Of a stretch of DNA of 64,000 nt, positions 11,223-21,180 are shown piece after piece. A model generated the notes under the pieces. That model ran no database searches. It was given only the letters and a program-made list of their open reading frames with translations, and was not told the DNA's origin. This DNA comes from Megaustenia siamemsis (Eukaryota; Mollusca; Gastropoda; Stylommatophora; Ariophantidae), in the NCBI GenBank assembly GCA_032433765.1, contig JAVIAB010000092.1, positions 67,991,660 through 68,055,659 on the forward strand, in the 5' to 3' direction. The number at the start of each line of letters is the position of its first letter. Within the stretch, counting starts at the first letter, position 1. Position numbers and translations under genes: made by a program.

Positions 11223-11281
11223 AAAGAAAGAAAGAAAGAAAGAAAGAAAGAAAAGAAAGAAAGAAAGAAAGAAAGAAAGAA
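11223..11281. repeat. (GAAA)n microsatellite
   Basis: Tetranucleotide AAAG/GAAA run with one interruption; the Lys/Arg/Glu-rich frame is an artefact. Confidence 0.95.
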
Positions 11282-11334
11282 ATGCCTATAGTGTGGCATT
11301 TATGGAATGTGGTGTTCGGGCCATATTTTATTTT

Positions 11335-11505
11335 CCACTAGCGCATTTTTGGGGTAATATAAGGTGATTAGCAATACGCCAGTGCCGTCTTTCAGTACCA
11401 GAAAAAAAAAATGTCCGGTATCTACATAAAGCTGGGTAGGTCGATCAGAAAATCAAACTAGACCTTTGACCTCAGCAAACAGTTCCTTAAACATGCTTTA
11501 CCGCG
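11335..11505 (-). mobile_element. Old, diverged SINE1 copy
   Basis: Aligns by eye to the minus strand of SINE1: TTTTTGGGGTAAT, then ACGCCAGTGCCG, CCGGTATC, AAAGCTGGGT, and finally ACCGCGGCTTC at the head end. The tRNA boxes are badly decayed. Confidence 0.6.
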
Positions 11506-11896
11506 GCTTCAATCGTAAATGGAGCCATCGGGAATTCCATTTTAAAACATCCGTTCTATTTATGACCTATTCTATTATAATATTTTTTTTAGCGTCCACA
11601 CATCGCCATCTATAAAACTTCTATAGATGACGATGGTCTACACGTTATCGTACAGCAAAAAGACTGGTTCAACAGAACGTTTTTCGTCAGAGTTAAATAT
11701 ATTTTTTAAAGTAAATTTCAAATATTTTACTCAACAATTATATGTTCTGTATAAAACGAAACAAATTAAAACCAGTGGTTCCAAGCAGGTAATAAGGCCA
11801 TTGAGAACATTGGGGATAAGGAACTAAAAAGAGACATTATCAGAAAAGAGGACGCGAGTTACCAAATGTGACAAAATACACACGTAGACGATCCTT

Positions 11897-12241
11897 TGTT
11901 TTTTTTTTTTTTTCGTTCGCCAGATTTCACCTCTGGCGAAAGGAACTGAATTTGCGTGCTAATCCATTTTCCCCTGGCAGCCGTGTGCACAGGGGTCCCT
12001 CGCCGTCTATCTATCTATTGACCTTTCGAGCCGTAGCCAACCCATAGTGCATAGACACTAATATTTTTTCCGTCAATGAGAAATTGACGTTTCAAGCCGG
12101 GCATTGCTGCTGGGGTGGTTGCCGCAGAGAGAAAGAGAAATCATAAATAAAAATCCCAACTGGTCCAGCCGGGATTTGAACTCACATCACAACCTCTCTG
12201 TCTCGAGACCGGTGTTTTGCCTCGAGACCAACCAGTCCCCA
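11897..12241 (-). mobile_element. SINE F copy 1 with internal LINE C-type tail
   Basis: Minus-strand tRNA-derived SINE. The head near 12241 has A-box-like TGGTCTCGAGG and B-box GAGTTCAAATCCCG. The body with TTTATTTATGATTTCTC matches the second copy at 50965-51235. In its middle (12003-12052) it carries a segment ending GGCTCGAAAGGTCAATAG plus (ATAG)n, which is the 3' end of LINE C. The other copy has a different sequence there. Beyond this the copies agree again through GACCCCTGTGCACACGGCT. A 9-bp stem hairpin (TTCGCCAGA/TCTGGCGAA, 11916-11940) precedes the A-tract at 11899-11913. Confidence 0.7.
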
Positions 12242-12349
12242 CGATCATTGGTTGAACTTTAATGGAAGTTGCGGTAACCTTCGCCAAGAAAGGACCCCGT
12301 TCTCTGACTACTGTGTAATTTGCATGTATTAAATTTGTTGCATTTTTTT

Positions 12350-12427
12350 ACTCTCTCTCTCTTTGTTTCTCTCCCCTCCTCTCTCTCTCTCTCGATCTCT
12401 CTTTCACACACACAGACAGAATAAGAC

Positions 12428-12459
<32 letters not shown>
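12350..12459. repeat. Facing (CT)n and (GA)n tracts
   Basis: Pyrimidine-rich CT repeats (12350-12412), a short CACACA stretch, then a pure GA run (12430-12459). The two tracts are complementary and could fold back on each other. Confidence 0.9.
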
Positions 12460-12461
<2 letters not shown>

Positions 12462-12764
12462 CTTAATCTGTTATTCTTATTATTTTATTGCTTCTGAATT
12501 TTGCGTTATTTACTTACAGTTGCAACAAATAAATTTAAATTAACAGCAACTATGTTAATTGCAATTAGTTTACCCACTTTGGAACACCATTACTGCAAAA
12601 ATACTAGGCCTGGTATCAAGAATTGCACACCAGATAAAGGTTTGAAAACACTGTACCTTTGTGCTGCATCTATAATTGAAATAGTTTAAAACAAAGAGTA
12701 TAGTTTTGAAGTGAAATAACATATTTCTGTCCTTAAATAATTAAACTCAGGATTTTGCTTCATC

Positions 12765-13215
12765 ATCATCAAGTACCGTGCCTGCTGGCGTAGGTGACAA
12801 CTTTCGATCTTGACAGTCATTTATCATGTTCTTTGTCGACCTTCTGCCAAGTCATTCTCTTAAGCTGTCTGGTATTTTTTCTCTTTGCTACCCTCTATCT
12901 CTTAGTCCCTCAATTTTTCCAGTTGTTACAATATATTCCAGCTGTTTCCTTCTCATTACATGCCCCAAAAATTATGATTGTTTCTTCATAATATTGGAAA
13001 TTAGCTATCTTTTTGCTTTGGCCTCTTTCAGGACGTTTTCATTACTCTTCTTAGCTGCCCATGGTATTCTCAACATGCTTCTGTAAAACCACATCTCTAC
13101 GGCCTCCAGCGATTTTCTTGCCTGTTGTTCTATTGTCCATGATTCACGTCCATATGTTAAGACTGGCTCTACATAACATTTAAAAACTCTTTATTTTGAT
13201 ATATTTTGGATTTTG
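12765..13215 (-). mobile_element. LINE A-like 3' fragment
   Basis: Minus-strand RTE-like LINE remnant, beginning at an ATG-type tail (CATCATCATC as read on plus). It covers the C-terminal part of the polyprotein, where better copies encode TDKKTNEEVLKEANTKRELL. All frames are broken. It is more diverged from the 28-kb copy than the copies at 36.0 and 45.9 kb, so probably an older subfamily. Confidence 0.75.
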
Positions 13216-13414
13216 CATATCAGCCATTATTTCCCTGGGCGAGCAATATAGAGGCTGTTCTGGGTACAAGGGACCGCGTTGTCCTTACTGAAATGCTTAG
13301 AATAAACAGAAAACATAACATTACTAGCCGTTTCTTATCAACATATTCATTAAAAAAACAGACATATTTCAGAAATACAGTAAATAAATTTAGTTCATCA
13401 TGCACACCAAAAAG

Positions 13415-13735
13415 ACAAGGTCATCTTCTTCTACCTTTTCAGCTCCCTGTGGAGCATAGGTTTTCAATAAACACTTTCAAGCGATTCTGTTTCTTCCCAT
13501 TCTTTTAAGATCATTCCATGTCTTCCCCATCATCTTCATCACTGCTTCTATCTGTCTTCTCCAAGAATATCTTGGTCTTCCTCTTTGTCCTTTTCCTTAG
13601 GGTTCCAAAAAAGGGTCTGTTGTGTAATACTCTCAGTTGGCTTCTGTACGGTGTGTCCTATCCAGCGCCACCGTCTTCGCTGTATCTCATTATCTACCGA
13701 TATTTTCGCTTCTTACGAACATGTCTGGTAGGGAA
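13415..13735 (-). mobile_element. LINE D 3' fragment
   Basis: Minus-strand copy of the LINE D C-terminus. An AAG-type tail (TCTTCTTCTACC as read on plus) lies near 13422. The coding homologous to GKRQRGRPRNSWRR and RRRWRWIRHTLRKP follows, with frameshifts. Longer copies are at 22527-24000 and 61245-62059. Confidence 0.8.
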
Positions 13736-13739
13736 CAGC

Positions 13740-14440
13740 GACAGAATTATTTACTCCCCTTTCGAATCCTGGCAGCGCACGGGCAACAACAAAAAAACAA
13801 AAAAACAAACAATGTATTGACGCTTAATTAAAAAAAAACACATACACCAGTCAAAATGATGGAGAGCTAGGAGTTTGTAATAACAAATACATTAAAATAC
13901 AAGCACAGTAACACTTGAGCGATCTGGAGAGGATAAAAAGAGATGGATAAATGAACCCAGAATACATTTTGTTAATCAAAATAGTATGAAAAGCACCAAT
14001 CTGTACAACACAAAAACCAAGCAAAGAAAATTTCGAGAGCTGTATATACTTAATGTGATTGTGTATAGCTATAAATGGTGAAGAATTTAAATTAATCAAG
14101 TCAACTATCATCTTATACAACCTGCTTGAGAAAATTCGCATAATAATTTGACCCAAAAAAATAAATAAGCCAGATCAGCTCAGCAGTTGCATACAAGACG
14201 ATGTGTACAAGGCTTAACAGGCAGATGTTAATACTGGATGTTATCTTGCGCCTAGAAGTGATTTAGAAACCATTACAAGAACTGTCGTGTAGTGGATTCT
14301 ATAGGAAATGTAAATAACAAAACCAGCTGGCCCCTTCACCTCCGGTTGTTGTTGGCTCATTATGGCATAGTTCAGGCTTTCCTCACCTACATTATATGTT
14401 ACGAGCCATCCTTTACTTGACATTATTTACTAAACTGGGA
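13740..14440. other. Unassigned AT-rich sequence
   Basis: Contains A-rich CAAAAAAACAAAAAAACAAAC-like patches and a 101-residue minus-strand frame (13851-14156) with no recognisable motif. I see no convincing gene. Confidence 0.5.
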
Positions 14441-14460
14441 CTTCCGGTTTCAAGATGGCG
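14441..14460 (+). promoter_or_regulatory. ETS and YY1-type motif pair
   Basis: CTTCCGG (14441-14447) followed at once by CAAGATGGCG (14451-14460). These are the consensus of ETS/GABP sites and of the YY1 site used in TATA-less initiator promoters and in the 5' UTR of some LINEs. About 750 bases of less AT-rich sequence follow. It ends next to the minus-strand LINE A at 15201 and contains no long ORF. It may be a genuine TATA-less promoter with a long untranslated first exon, or the 5' end of a retroelement. Confidence 0.4.
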
Positions 14461-15200
14461 CGGTCATGTTTGCGTCAACGTTCACTGTTACGTATTTTGG
14501 GCCGGAAAGATGGTTAATTCTATCTTTCCAATGCAGATCAGTGTATAGATAAAAAGTTCCACTGTTTTAAACTTCCACGGTGAAGCGGAGTACATGCATG
14601 TGATCTGAAATCCTCTACAGTGTGCGTGATAGTGTGTTCTGTGTTGATTGCAATATACGTCATCGTTGGAATATCGGTCAATATGACGGTTAGGTGGCAG
14701 AAACATTTAATTGCTGTGTCTGAAAAGTGTTCCTCGTTGCAGTTTCCTCATATTCCAAGTCCGGCTTGTTGCAGGAGCTACTGAGTTAAGTGCTCTGTGC
14801 ACACCGTGAGCTGTGTGTATCATCCGTGTTCATCATGTTTCGATATTCCAATGGTTTACGATGAATGCTGATATCGTATGACAGAGAACAGTTGGCTGTG
14901 TTCACTTTCTGTGCAGTTTCGCCTTATGTCTTTTGGCGTGTGCTGAGACGGCATGATGGGGACTACAGCTACCTTTCTTTGTTTTGGAGATGAGTTAATG
15001 ATTCGGATGATTCCACTGGCACGGACGGTTGAGCAATTATGGATTTTGATTCGTTTGCAGTGATACCGGGGCCTTCCATAACCATAACCATAACAATATT
15101 TACTAAACTAATATCAGGTCAGGCATTCGATTTCAAGTCCCAGCGATCAGCGATCAATTGGGAGAGTCAGATTGGGGGCGGGGAAAACCCCCTAAGTCCA
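14461..15200 (+). other. Possible 5' transcribed region, no ORF
   Basis: Mixed-composition sequence downstream of the ETS/YY1 pair. A donor-like ATATCAG|GTCAGG stands at about 15119. The only frame of note (15039-15251) runs into LINE A. No protein family recognised. Confidence 0.3.
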
Positions 15201-16303
15201 TTATCATCATGTGCCATACCGTTTGACGTAGGCTATCATATCCTTCCATAATTTTCTATCCACAGTGCATCGTATCAATTCTGTTGTTGACTATTTTCCA
15301 TGTCATGACACCAAGCTGTATAGTATCTTCTCTCTTTGTCGTCCGCGATCTTTCTTGCCCTGTATTTTTTTCAGTTGTAAACAAGTATTCCAACTTCTTC
15401 TTCTCATGATGTGCCCAAAAATGCTGATTGTTTATTTCTGATGTTTTTAGGAGCTCCCTTTTTTCTGTTGGCCTCCTTAAGACTGTCATTGTTGGTCCTT
15501 TTAGCTGTCCAGGGAACGTTCAACATTCTTATGAAAAATTCCATCTCTGTGGCCCCTAATCGTTTTTCATTTGTTTGTCTACTTCTATGATTAGCTTCCA
15601 CGATTCAACATATTGCTTTTTTTTCATTTGTTTGTCTACTGTCTATGATTAGCTTCCACAGGTCAGATTTGGATGTATATATAGCACCCATAAACTTTCT
15701 CACTTCTATTGACATAGACTTGTTGCACAAGACGTTTTCATTTTATGAAATGCTGTTTTAGCTGAGCTATTCTGCTTTTTAATTATGTGCTGCATCATCC
15801 ATCTGATATTATTGTGCCCAAGTATTGACACGTTGCACTTGTTTCAGGTTTGTCCTGTCTATTTTTAGGCTTCCGGATGGTGATAATTGTTTCTTTGATA
15901 TAACCATTACTTCTGTTTCCTTACTATTCAGACTGAGACCTTTCTTGTTGCTTTCTTCTTACTCTGATGTCTATCATTTCTTGAAGTTCAGTCTGTCTCT
16001 TTGTCATCCGCATATCGCAAATTGTTTACGTTGTGACCGTTGACTTCAATTCCTTTTTTGTTTATTATTGAGCTCATAATATGTTCGCTGTAAAGTGAGA
16101 ACAAATCCGGCGACAGAACACAGCCTTATCTGACTCCTTGTTTTGTTTATATTGGAAATGTCCTGTTTGGTTGTTTTTATGGCTGCTCTTTGTTGTCAAT
16201 ACAAGTTTATTTTATTATTCTCAGATCCTTACAATTAAAGTTCAATTTCTCCAGCATATTGATTATTTTCACAAAGGATTGTGTGCAATCTATAAAGCGT
16301 ATA
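15201..16303 (-). mobile_element. LINE A copy (RTE-like), decayed
   Basis: A 1.1-kb minus-strand LINE covering the second half of the reverse transcriptase and the C-terminus, colinear with the plus-strand copy at 28550-29611. The ATG-type tail lies at 15201-15208. The YADD region is near 16010-16030, with LRYADD-like coding broken by stops. The 5' truncation point at 16303 corresponds to the motif CFIDYTKAFDKV. Multiple frameshifts make it inactive. Confidence 0.85.
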
Positions 16304-16311
16304 TATCTCTC

Positions 16312-16702
16312 TCTGCGATCAGGACTCAATCAGAGTAGGATTCCAGACTCTCACATGAAGTCAGCTGTCAGGTTAAGTGTGTTGATCGCCCCCACAGACA
16401 GAACATCACAATTAGAATTTGCCAGATCCACTCTGATTGAACACCCGATAAAACGTTGCACTGTGTTTTGCGCCAGTGGCCCAGTGCATCCGATTTCAGC
16501 CAGCATTTTATTCAGGTTTGCTTTCCTTAGCCTTGATTGTCCCCAATGTTCCTGCAAAGCAGCAGATTGTCTTTTATGTAGGGGGATTCTGCCCTTAGAT
16601 GGTCGGCCCTCCCAGGTTTACGAGCACCATCTGCCCGAGTCACTAGAGATGACTAACACAGACATGCACACACAAAGATATGAGATGCGACTAACACAGC
16701 GT
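16312..16702 (+). repeat. 340-bp block, copy 2: left arm of fold-back element
   Basis: Same block as at 3327, again starting next to a CT run, followed by about one and a half satellite units. It faces the inverted copy at 19345-19738, giving a terminal inverted repeat of about 390 bases around the EGF-cargo interior. The two arms look about 90% identical. The interior to its right is AT microsatellite. Confidence 0.85.
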
Positions 16703-16797
16703 ATATTTATATATATATATATATATATATACTTTATATGCATATATATTATATATATACATTATGTATATATATATGTATATAAAGTCTCTCTCTC

Positions 16798-16835
<38 letters not shown>

Positions 16836-17005
16836 ATATATATATATATATATGTATATAAAGTATATATATATATATATATATAAAGTATAAATTATAT
16901 AAAGTCTCTCTCTCTCTATATATATATATATAATAAATATATATATACTTTATATACATATATATATATACTCTATATATATATATAATAAATATATATA
17001 TACTT

Positions 17006-17080
<75 letters not shown>
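16703..17080. repeat. Long (AT)n-rich microsatellite cluster
   Basis: About 380 bases of TA repeats broken by ACTTTATATACAT and GTCTCTCTCT segments, ending in a pure TA run at 17012-17080. It replaces the satellite expected between the left arm and the cargo. Confidence 0.97.
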
Positions 17081-17084
<4 letters not shown>

Positions 17085-17324
17085 CCAAAATGGACGCTTC
17101 TTGCGTCCAAGTCATGTAAACAATGTTGACTTTCCTTGTCTCCAACGGTTTATCTCATTCTATTAGAGAATTTCACGCTGTCTGCTACCACAGTGAGATG
17201 GCGGATTTTTAAAAAATGTAAACACGGGTTTGATAATAAATGTGTGTACACAGTTCGTTAACCATCGCTGTAGATCAAGTCTCTATTCGCTGGCTTCGTT
17301 AGCAACAATGGAAGCAAATGACCT
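17081..17324. other. Spacer before the EGF-cargo pseudogene
   Basis: Non-repetitive sequence between the AT cluster and the first cysteine-rich stretch; nothing recognised. Confidence 0.45.
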
Positions 17325-18745
17325 TACTTGTGCAGCCGGTTGTTTTGGGACAAATTGTACGTTATAATGTCACTGCTATAATGGCTTAGTTTGTGACAAA
17401 ACTACAGGGACATGCCCAAATAATGACAGTTGTCAGCACAAAATTCTCGGACCCCAGTGTCGGTACTTGGATTTTATTTGCAAATATGCCCAAAAATCTG
17501 AACCTACTTTCCTGTTTGATGGCAACGACACCTCATGTAATCCGGACACAGATTCTACATCAGTTGAGGCAACTCTCAATCAATCTTTGCCGTGCTCCTG
17601 GTTAGGATTTATGCGAATGACTTAAAATATCCGGACAGTTTCACGGTAAAACTGAATGGTTCTGCCTCATGTAACAATGTATCAAGGTTTGTAGTTAGTC
17701 CGCACGAGATTGATGCCTTCTGCCCTGGGGCTGGTCTGATCAACAAGTTACGGATTTAAAGGGCGATAGTTGCAAATATCTGCTCCAACTACATTGGTGG
17801 GGGTCGGAAACTGGCTCTCAAACAGAACACAAACCAGACCGATTTAATGCATAAAACATTTGATGCTTGTTATACAGAAGGCGGATGTGGACCAGAGGCC
17901 GCAGTTAATAGCAAAACAAAGACCAATCTCTATGACAATGACTGCACACACACACAATGGAGAAGTGGAACCAATTCTGTTTACTGGTATCTGAACTTTG
18001 CAACGCCCCAGAAGACTCACATCATTCGAATCTATCATCGAGCTAGCACTATGATTCGGGTAAAGAATGCCACTCTAAGGGCTTTCTCTGACAGTGGCGG
18101 AGTAGTGTTCCAGTATAATGATATATCCTACCCTAATTTATCTGTGAACACTATTGTAGTCAAAACACAAACGTCAATGGCACACATTAAGATTGAGTTC
18201 TCACCGACCATTTCGCAGGCCGACAGTGCACTGACGGTACGTGAGGTGCAAACATTTACAGACAACTATTGTCTGGACGAGCATTCTTGTCGTTTTGTGC
18301 AGTGTGTAGTGGGTGTAGTAAAGGCTGCAATGTCATCATCGGTACTTGTCATGGCTACTGTTCACATGAGATCTATGGACACGACTGTTCCGGGTCTTGT
18401 CTCAGTGTCTGTCCTTTATTTGAGGAAAAATCTGGAAAATGCCTACAATGTAAACATCTTGGATATACCTGTAATGACACTTGTCCAGATGGTAATTTTG
18501 GTCTACAGTGCGAACAGATGTGTTCTGATGGCTGTGACATCATATGTACTCTTAAATGTCCGGACAACTGTTTCAACGACACCTGTCAACAGTCGATCGG
18601 GAATCTGTACATGCAAGAGAACGTTCTATGAGTCAGACTGCACTCTCAAATCTCCGGACAACTGTTTAACGAAACCTGTGATTCCCATGTTCAGAAGAGT
18701 CTGCCGACTACAACAAGCCCAAGCATATGGAAAACTTTAATGTGT
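17325..18745 (+). pseudogene. EGF / galactose-binding-like gene fragment, copy 2
   Basis: Longer relative of the fragment at 4346-5073. It opens with an EGF-like stretch (CAAGCFGTNC) containing an in-frame stop. A decayed segment follows, then an open frame from 17847 encoding a galactose-binding-like module: CGPEAAVNSKTKTNLYDND, WYLNFATPQKTHIIRIYHR and YLNFATP-type hydrophobic strands. EGF/laminin-EGF modules follow in another frame (CAVCSGCSKGCNVI, then CSDGCDIICTLKCPDNC). At least two frameshifts (near 18290 and 18600) and several stops show that it is dead. No introns interrupt the modules. It ends against the 38-bp satellite at the same place as copy 1. The modules are extracellular types that bind sugars or proteins; the original function is unknown. 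Confidence 0.78.
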
Positions 18746-19395
18746 TTTTTGTGCTAGACATGGTTCATTTTTTGGTGTTTTTTAGTGAAGCCATGGCTCA
18801 TATCTTGTTGTGTCTCTGTCCTAGCCATGGCTCATATCTTAGCTTGTGTGTGCTGGCCATGGCTCACATCTTGGTGTGTGTCATGTTAGTCATATCTCAT
18901 ATCTCGGTGTGTCCGTGTTAATCATGTCTCATATCTTTATGTGTGTCTGTGTTTAGTCATATCTCATATATTAGTGTGTACCGTGTTAGTCATATGCCAT
19001 ATCTTTGTGTGTGCATGTCTGGGTTAGTGATATCCCATATCTTTGTTTGCATGTTTATGTTAGTCATATCTCATATCTTTGTATGTGCATGTCTGTGTTT
19101 GTCACATCTTATATCCTTGTGTGTGCATGGCTATGTTAGTCCCATCTCATATCTTTGTGTGTGCATATCTATGTTAGTCATATCTCTTATCTTTGTGTGC
19201 ATGTCTATGTTAGGCATGTGTCATATCTTTGTGTGTGCATGTCAATGTCAGTTATATCACATATCTTTATGTGCATGTTTATGTTAGTCAAGTGTCATAT
19301 ATCTTGATGTGTGTCACTGTTAGTCATACCTCGTATCGCTGTGTGCATGTCTGTATTAGTCACATCTCACATCTTTGTGTGTGTATGTCTGTGTT
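18746..19395. repeat. ~38-bp satellite array, copy 2
   Basis: Inverted counterpart of the array at 3661-4345, with units such as GTTAGTCATATCTCATATCTTTGTGTGTGCATGTC shortened or extended by a few bases. Near the cargo the units become longer and contain CCATGGCTCATATCTT, the same gradient seen in copy 1. Confidence 0.92.
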
Positions 19396-19738
19396 AGTCA
19401 CCTCTAGTGACTCGGGCAGATGGTGCTCGTAAACCTGGGAGAGCCTACCATCTAAGGGCAGAATCCCCCTACAGAAAAGATCATCTGCTGCCTTGCAGGA
19501 AGATTGGGGACAATCAAAGGCTAAGGAAAGCAAACCCGATAAAATGCTGGCTGAAATCAGATGCACTGGGCCACTGGCGCAGAACACAGTGCAATGTATT
19601 AACGGGTGTTCAGTCAGAGTGGATCTGACAGACTCTAATTGTGATGTTCTGTCTGTGGGGGCGATCAACACACTTAACCTGACAGCTGACTTCATATGAG
19701 AGTCTGGAATCCTTACTCTGATTGAGTCCTGAACGCAG
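19396..19738 (-). repeat. 340-bp block, copy 3: right arm of fold-back element
   Basis: Reverse complement of the block at 16312. It ends with GAGTCCTGAACGCAGA against an AT/GA simple repeat. Together with copy 2 it brackets the cargo at 17325-18745. Confidence 0.87.
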
Positions 19739-19748
19739 ATATATATAT

Positions 19749-19811
<63 letters not shown>

Positions 19812-19812
19812 A
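19739..19812. repeat. (AT)n-(GA)n microsatellite
   Basis: AT run to 19784 then GA run to 19812, directly at the outer edge of the right arm. Confidence 0.95.
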
Positions 19813-20060
19813 CTTTCTTTACCTGTTTAGCTTTTTCTATCAATCTTCTCAGGTTGTATGTTGCATTATGGTGACCTTTCCTTGCACAAATCAACAATGT
19901 TCCTCACTTATTTCTGACTTTATTTTGTTCCTTACACGTCTCATAATGATTCTTAGTAATAATTTGGTCATATGGCCCGTGAGACTAATAGTGCGAGGGT
20001 CTTTGCAATCAGGGTGCCTGACTTCTTTGGGATGGCTGTAAAGAAAGATTTGAGTCCCAC
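19813..20060 (-). mobile_element. LINE A reverse-transcriptase finger fragment
   Basis: Minus-strand coding scrap DCKDPRTISLTGHMTKLLLR followed by RRVRNKIKSEISEEHC. It is homologous to the stretch before the catalytic domain in the copy at 28354-28440. It ends in (GA)n on the plus-strand left side. Confidence 0.75.
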
Positions 20061-20268
20061 TATAATACCTGCTAAAATTTGATCCTGACATTTGTGGGCG
20101 CTTGGTGAGTACCGTATGTAAAATACTCAGCGCCTTCATTTATCAACTAACCAATTCCATAGATACCAATAAATAGCACTTGTATTACTATGTTGCTTTA
20201 GTTATCATGATTAAAAATTTCAGGATCGTGACATGAGTTGATTTTACTGCCAACAATACTGCAATGTA

Positions 20269-20509
20269 GGAGCCGCGATAGCTCAGTGGTTAGTGAACTG
20301 GACTACAAAGGACAATGGGTAGGGTTCGATCCCAACCGACGGTTCCGGTTTACCCAACCTTAAATGGGTACCGGATTTTTTTGGGGAAAGTAAGCACGGA
20401 CGTAATACCGACCACATTACCCCAAAAATCATGTGCTGAAAAATGTATGGTCACTAACACCATATTCCCTATTCGCCACTTGGCGTTACATGGCTCTTTA
20501 CTTTACTTT
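20269..20509 (+). mobile_element. SINE1 monomer, full length, 14-bp TSD
   Basis: Complete single-headed SINE1. It starts GGAGCCGCGATAGCTCAGTGG (A-box region), has B box GGTTCGATCCC, the AAATGGGTACCGG body, the 3' CGCCACTTGGCG hairpin and a (TTTAC)n tail. The duplication AATACTGCAATGTA flanks it perfectly at 20255-20268 and 20510-20523. This proves that the monomer inserts by itself and fixes both element ends. Confidence 0.95.
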
Positions 20510-20589
20510 AATACTGCAATGTAAAAACAACAAAAAACAGCCAAGAGAACGAAGAAAAGAATGATATGCAATAATTTCTGGGAAAACAG

Positions 20590-20752
20590 CCCAGTATTTG
20601 GTCAGTATTACGTCCGTTCCATTGTTATTTCCCAGAAAAATCAAGTACCAATTAAAGGCTTGGTGAGTCTGGAAGAAGTCGACCAGGATCGAACCCCACC
20701 TCTTGTCCTTTGTAGTCCAGTTCTCTAACCACAAAGCTACCGCGGTTCCCTT
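20590..20752 (-). mobile_element. Old SINE1 copy
   Basis: Minus-strand diverged SINE1 recognisable by GGTCAGTATTACGTCCGTTCC, AAAGGCTTGGTGAG, GGATCGAACCCCACC and CTACCGCGGTTCC. The 3' part with the hairpin is missing. Confidence 0.8.
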
Positions 20753-20984
20753 GTTGAAATAATGGCCAGGTTCATTTTTTCTTAGAAAGGAAACAACACT
20801 CATGAGGATGCAGAAGTAAAGCGCAAAAGGTTAGGCGTAAAACTACTGATAAGAAGAAAACATGCCTATCCCGTGAATTATTGATTAGAAGTCTTTGTCG
20901 GACATAGTAGTCGCTATTGTTGAGTGTTTGGTGCGTTCGTTAATGACAAGGATAGTCATAGTTCTTCTGCTTCTGTGTTCATCA

Positions 20985-21180
20985 TACCATCAGTCTTCAT
21001 TAAATTCACTTTATATAGTGTGCTGTGTCGCTAGATTACGGTATAGCCAAGATATTTGCTCATTTCGGCCCGAAACATCCGTTTTCGGCATGGAATTTTT
21101 AGATACTTGATTGTCTTTCGTCTTCGATCCCTACTCGATTGGTCAGACTAGTTAGTATGTTTCTAGGGCGCCAGTGGGAG
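20985..21180 (+). repeat. Dispersed repeat H copy
   Basis: Core TTTCGGCCCGAAACATCCG followed about 90 bases later by GACTAGTTAGTATGTTTCTAGGGCGCC. The second segment is the single-copy counterpart of the 39-bp minisatellite unit at 42.7-44.3 kb. Confidence 0.65.

Noticed and set aside
13851..14156. 101-codon minus-strand ORF
   Set aside because: No recognisable motif, AT-rich, no splice or promoter support.
15039..15110. Possible 2A-like peptide (PGP motif in VIPGPSIT)
   Set aside because: The residues before PGP do not fit the required D-x-E-x-N pattern and the frame is short.
20269..20342. tRNA gene
   Set aside because: The A and B boxes belong to a SINE head continuous with a SINE body and flanked by the SINE's target duplication; the cloverleaf is incomplete.
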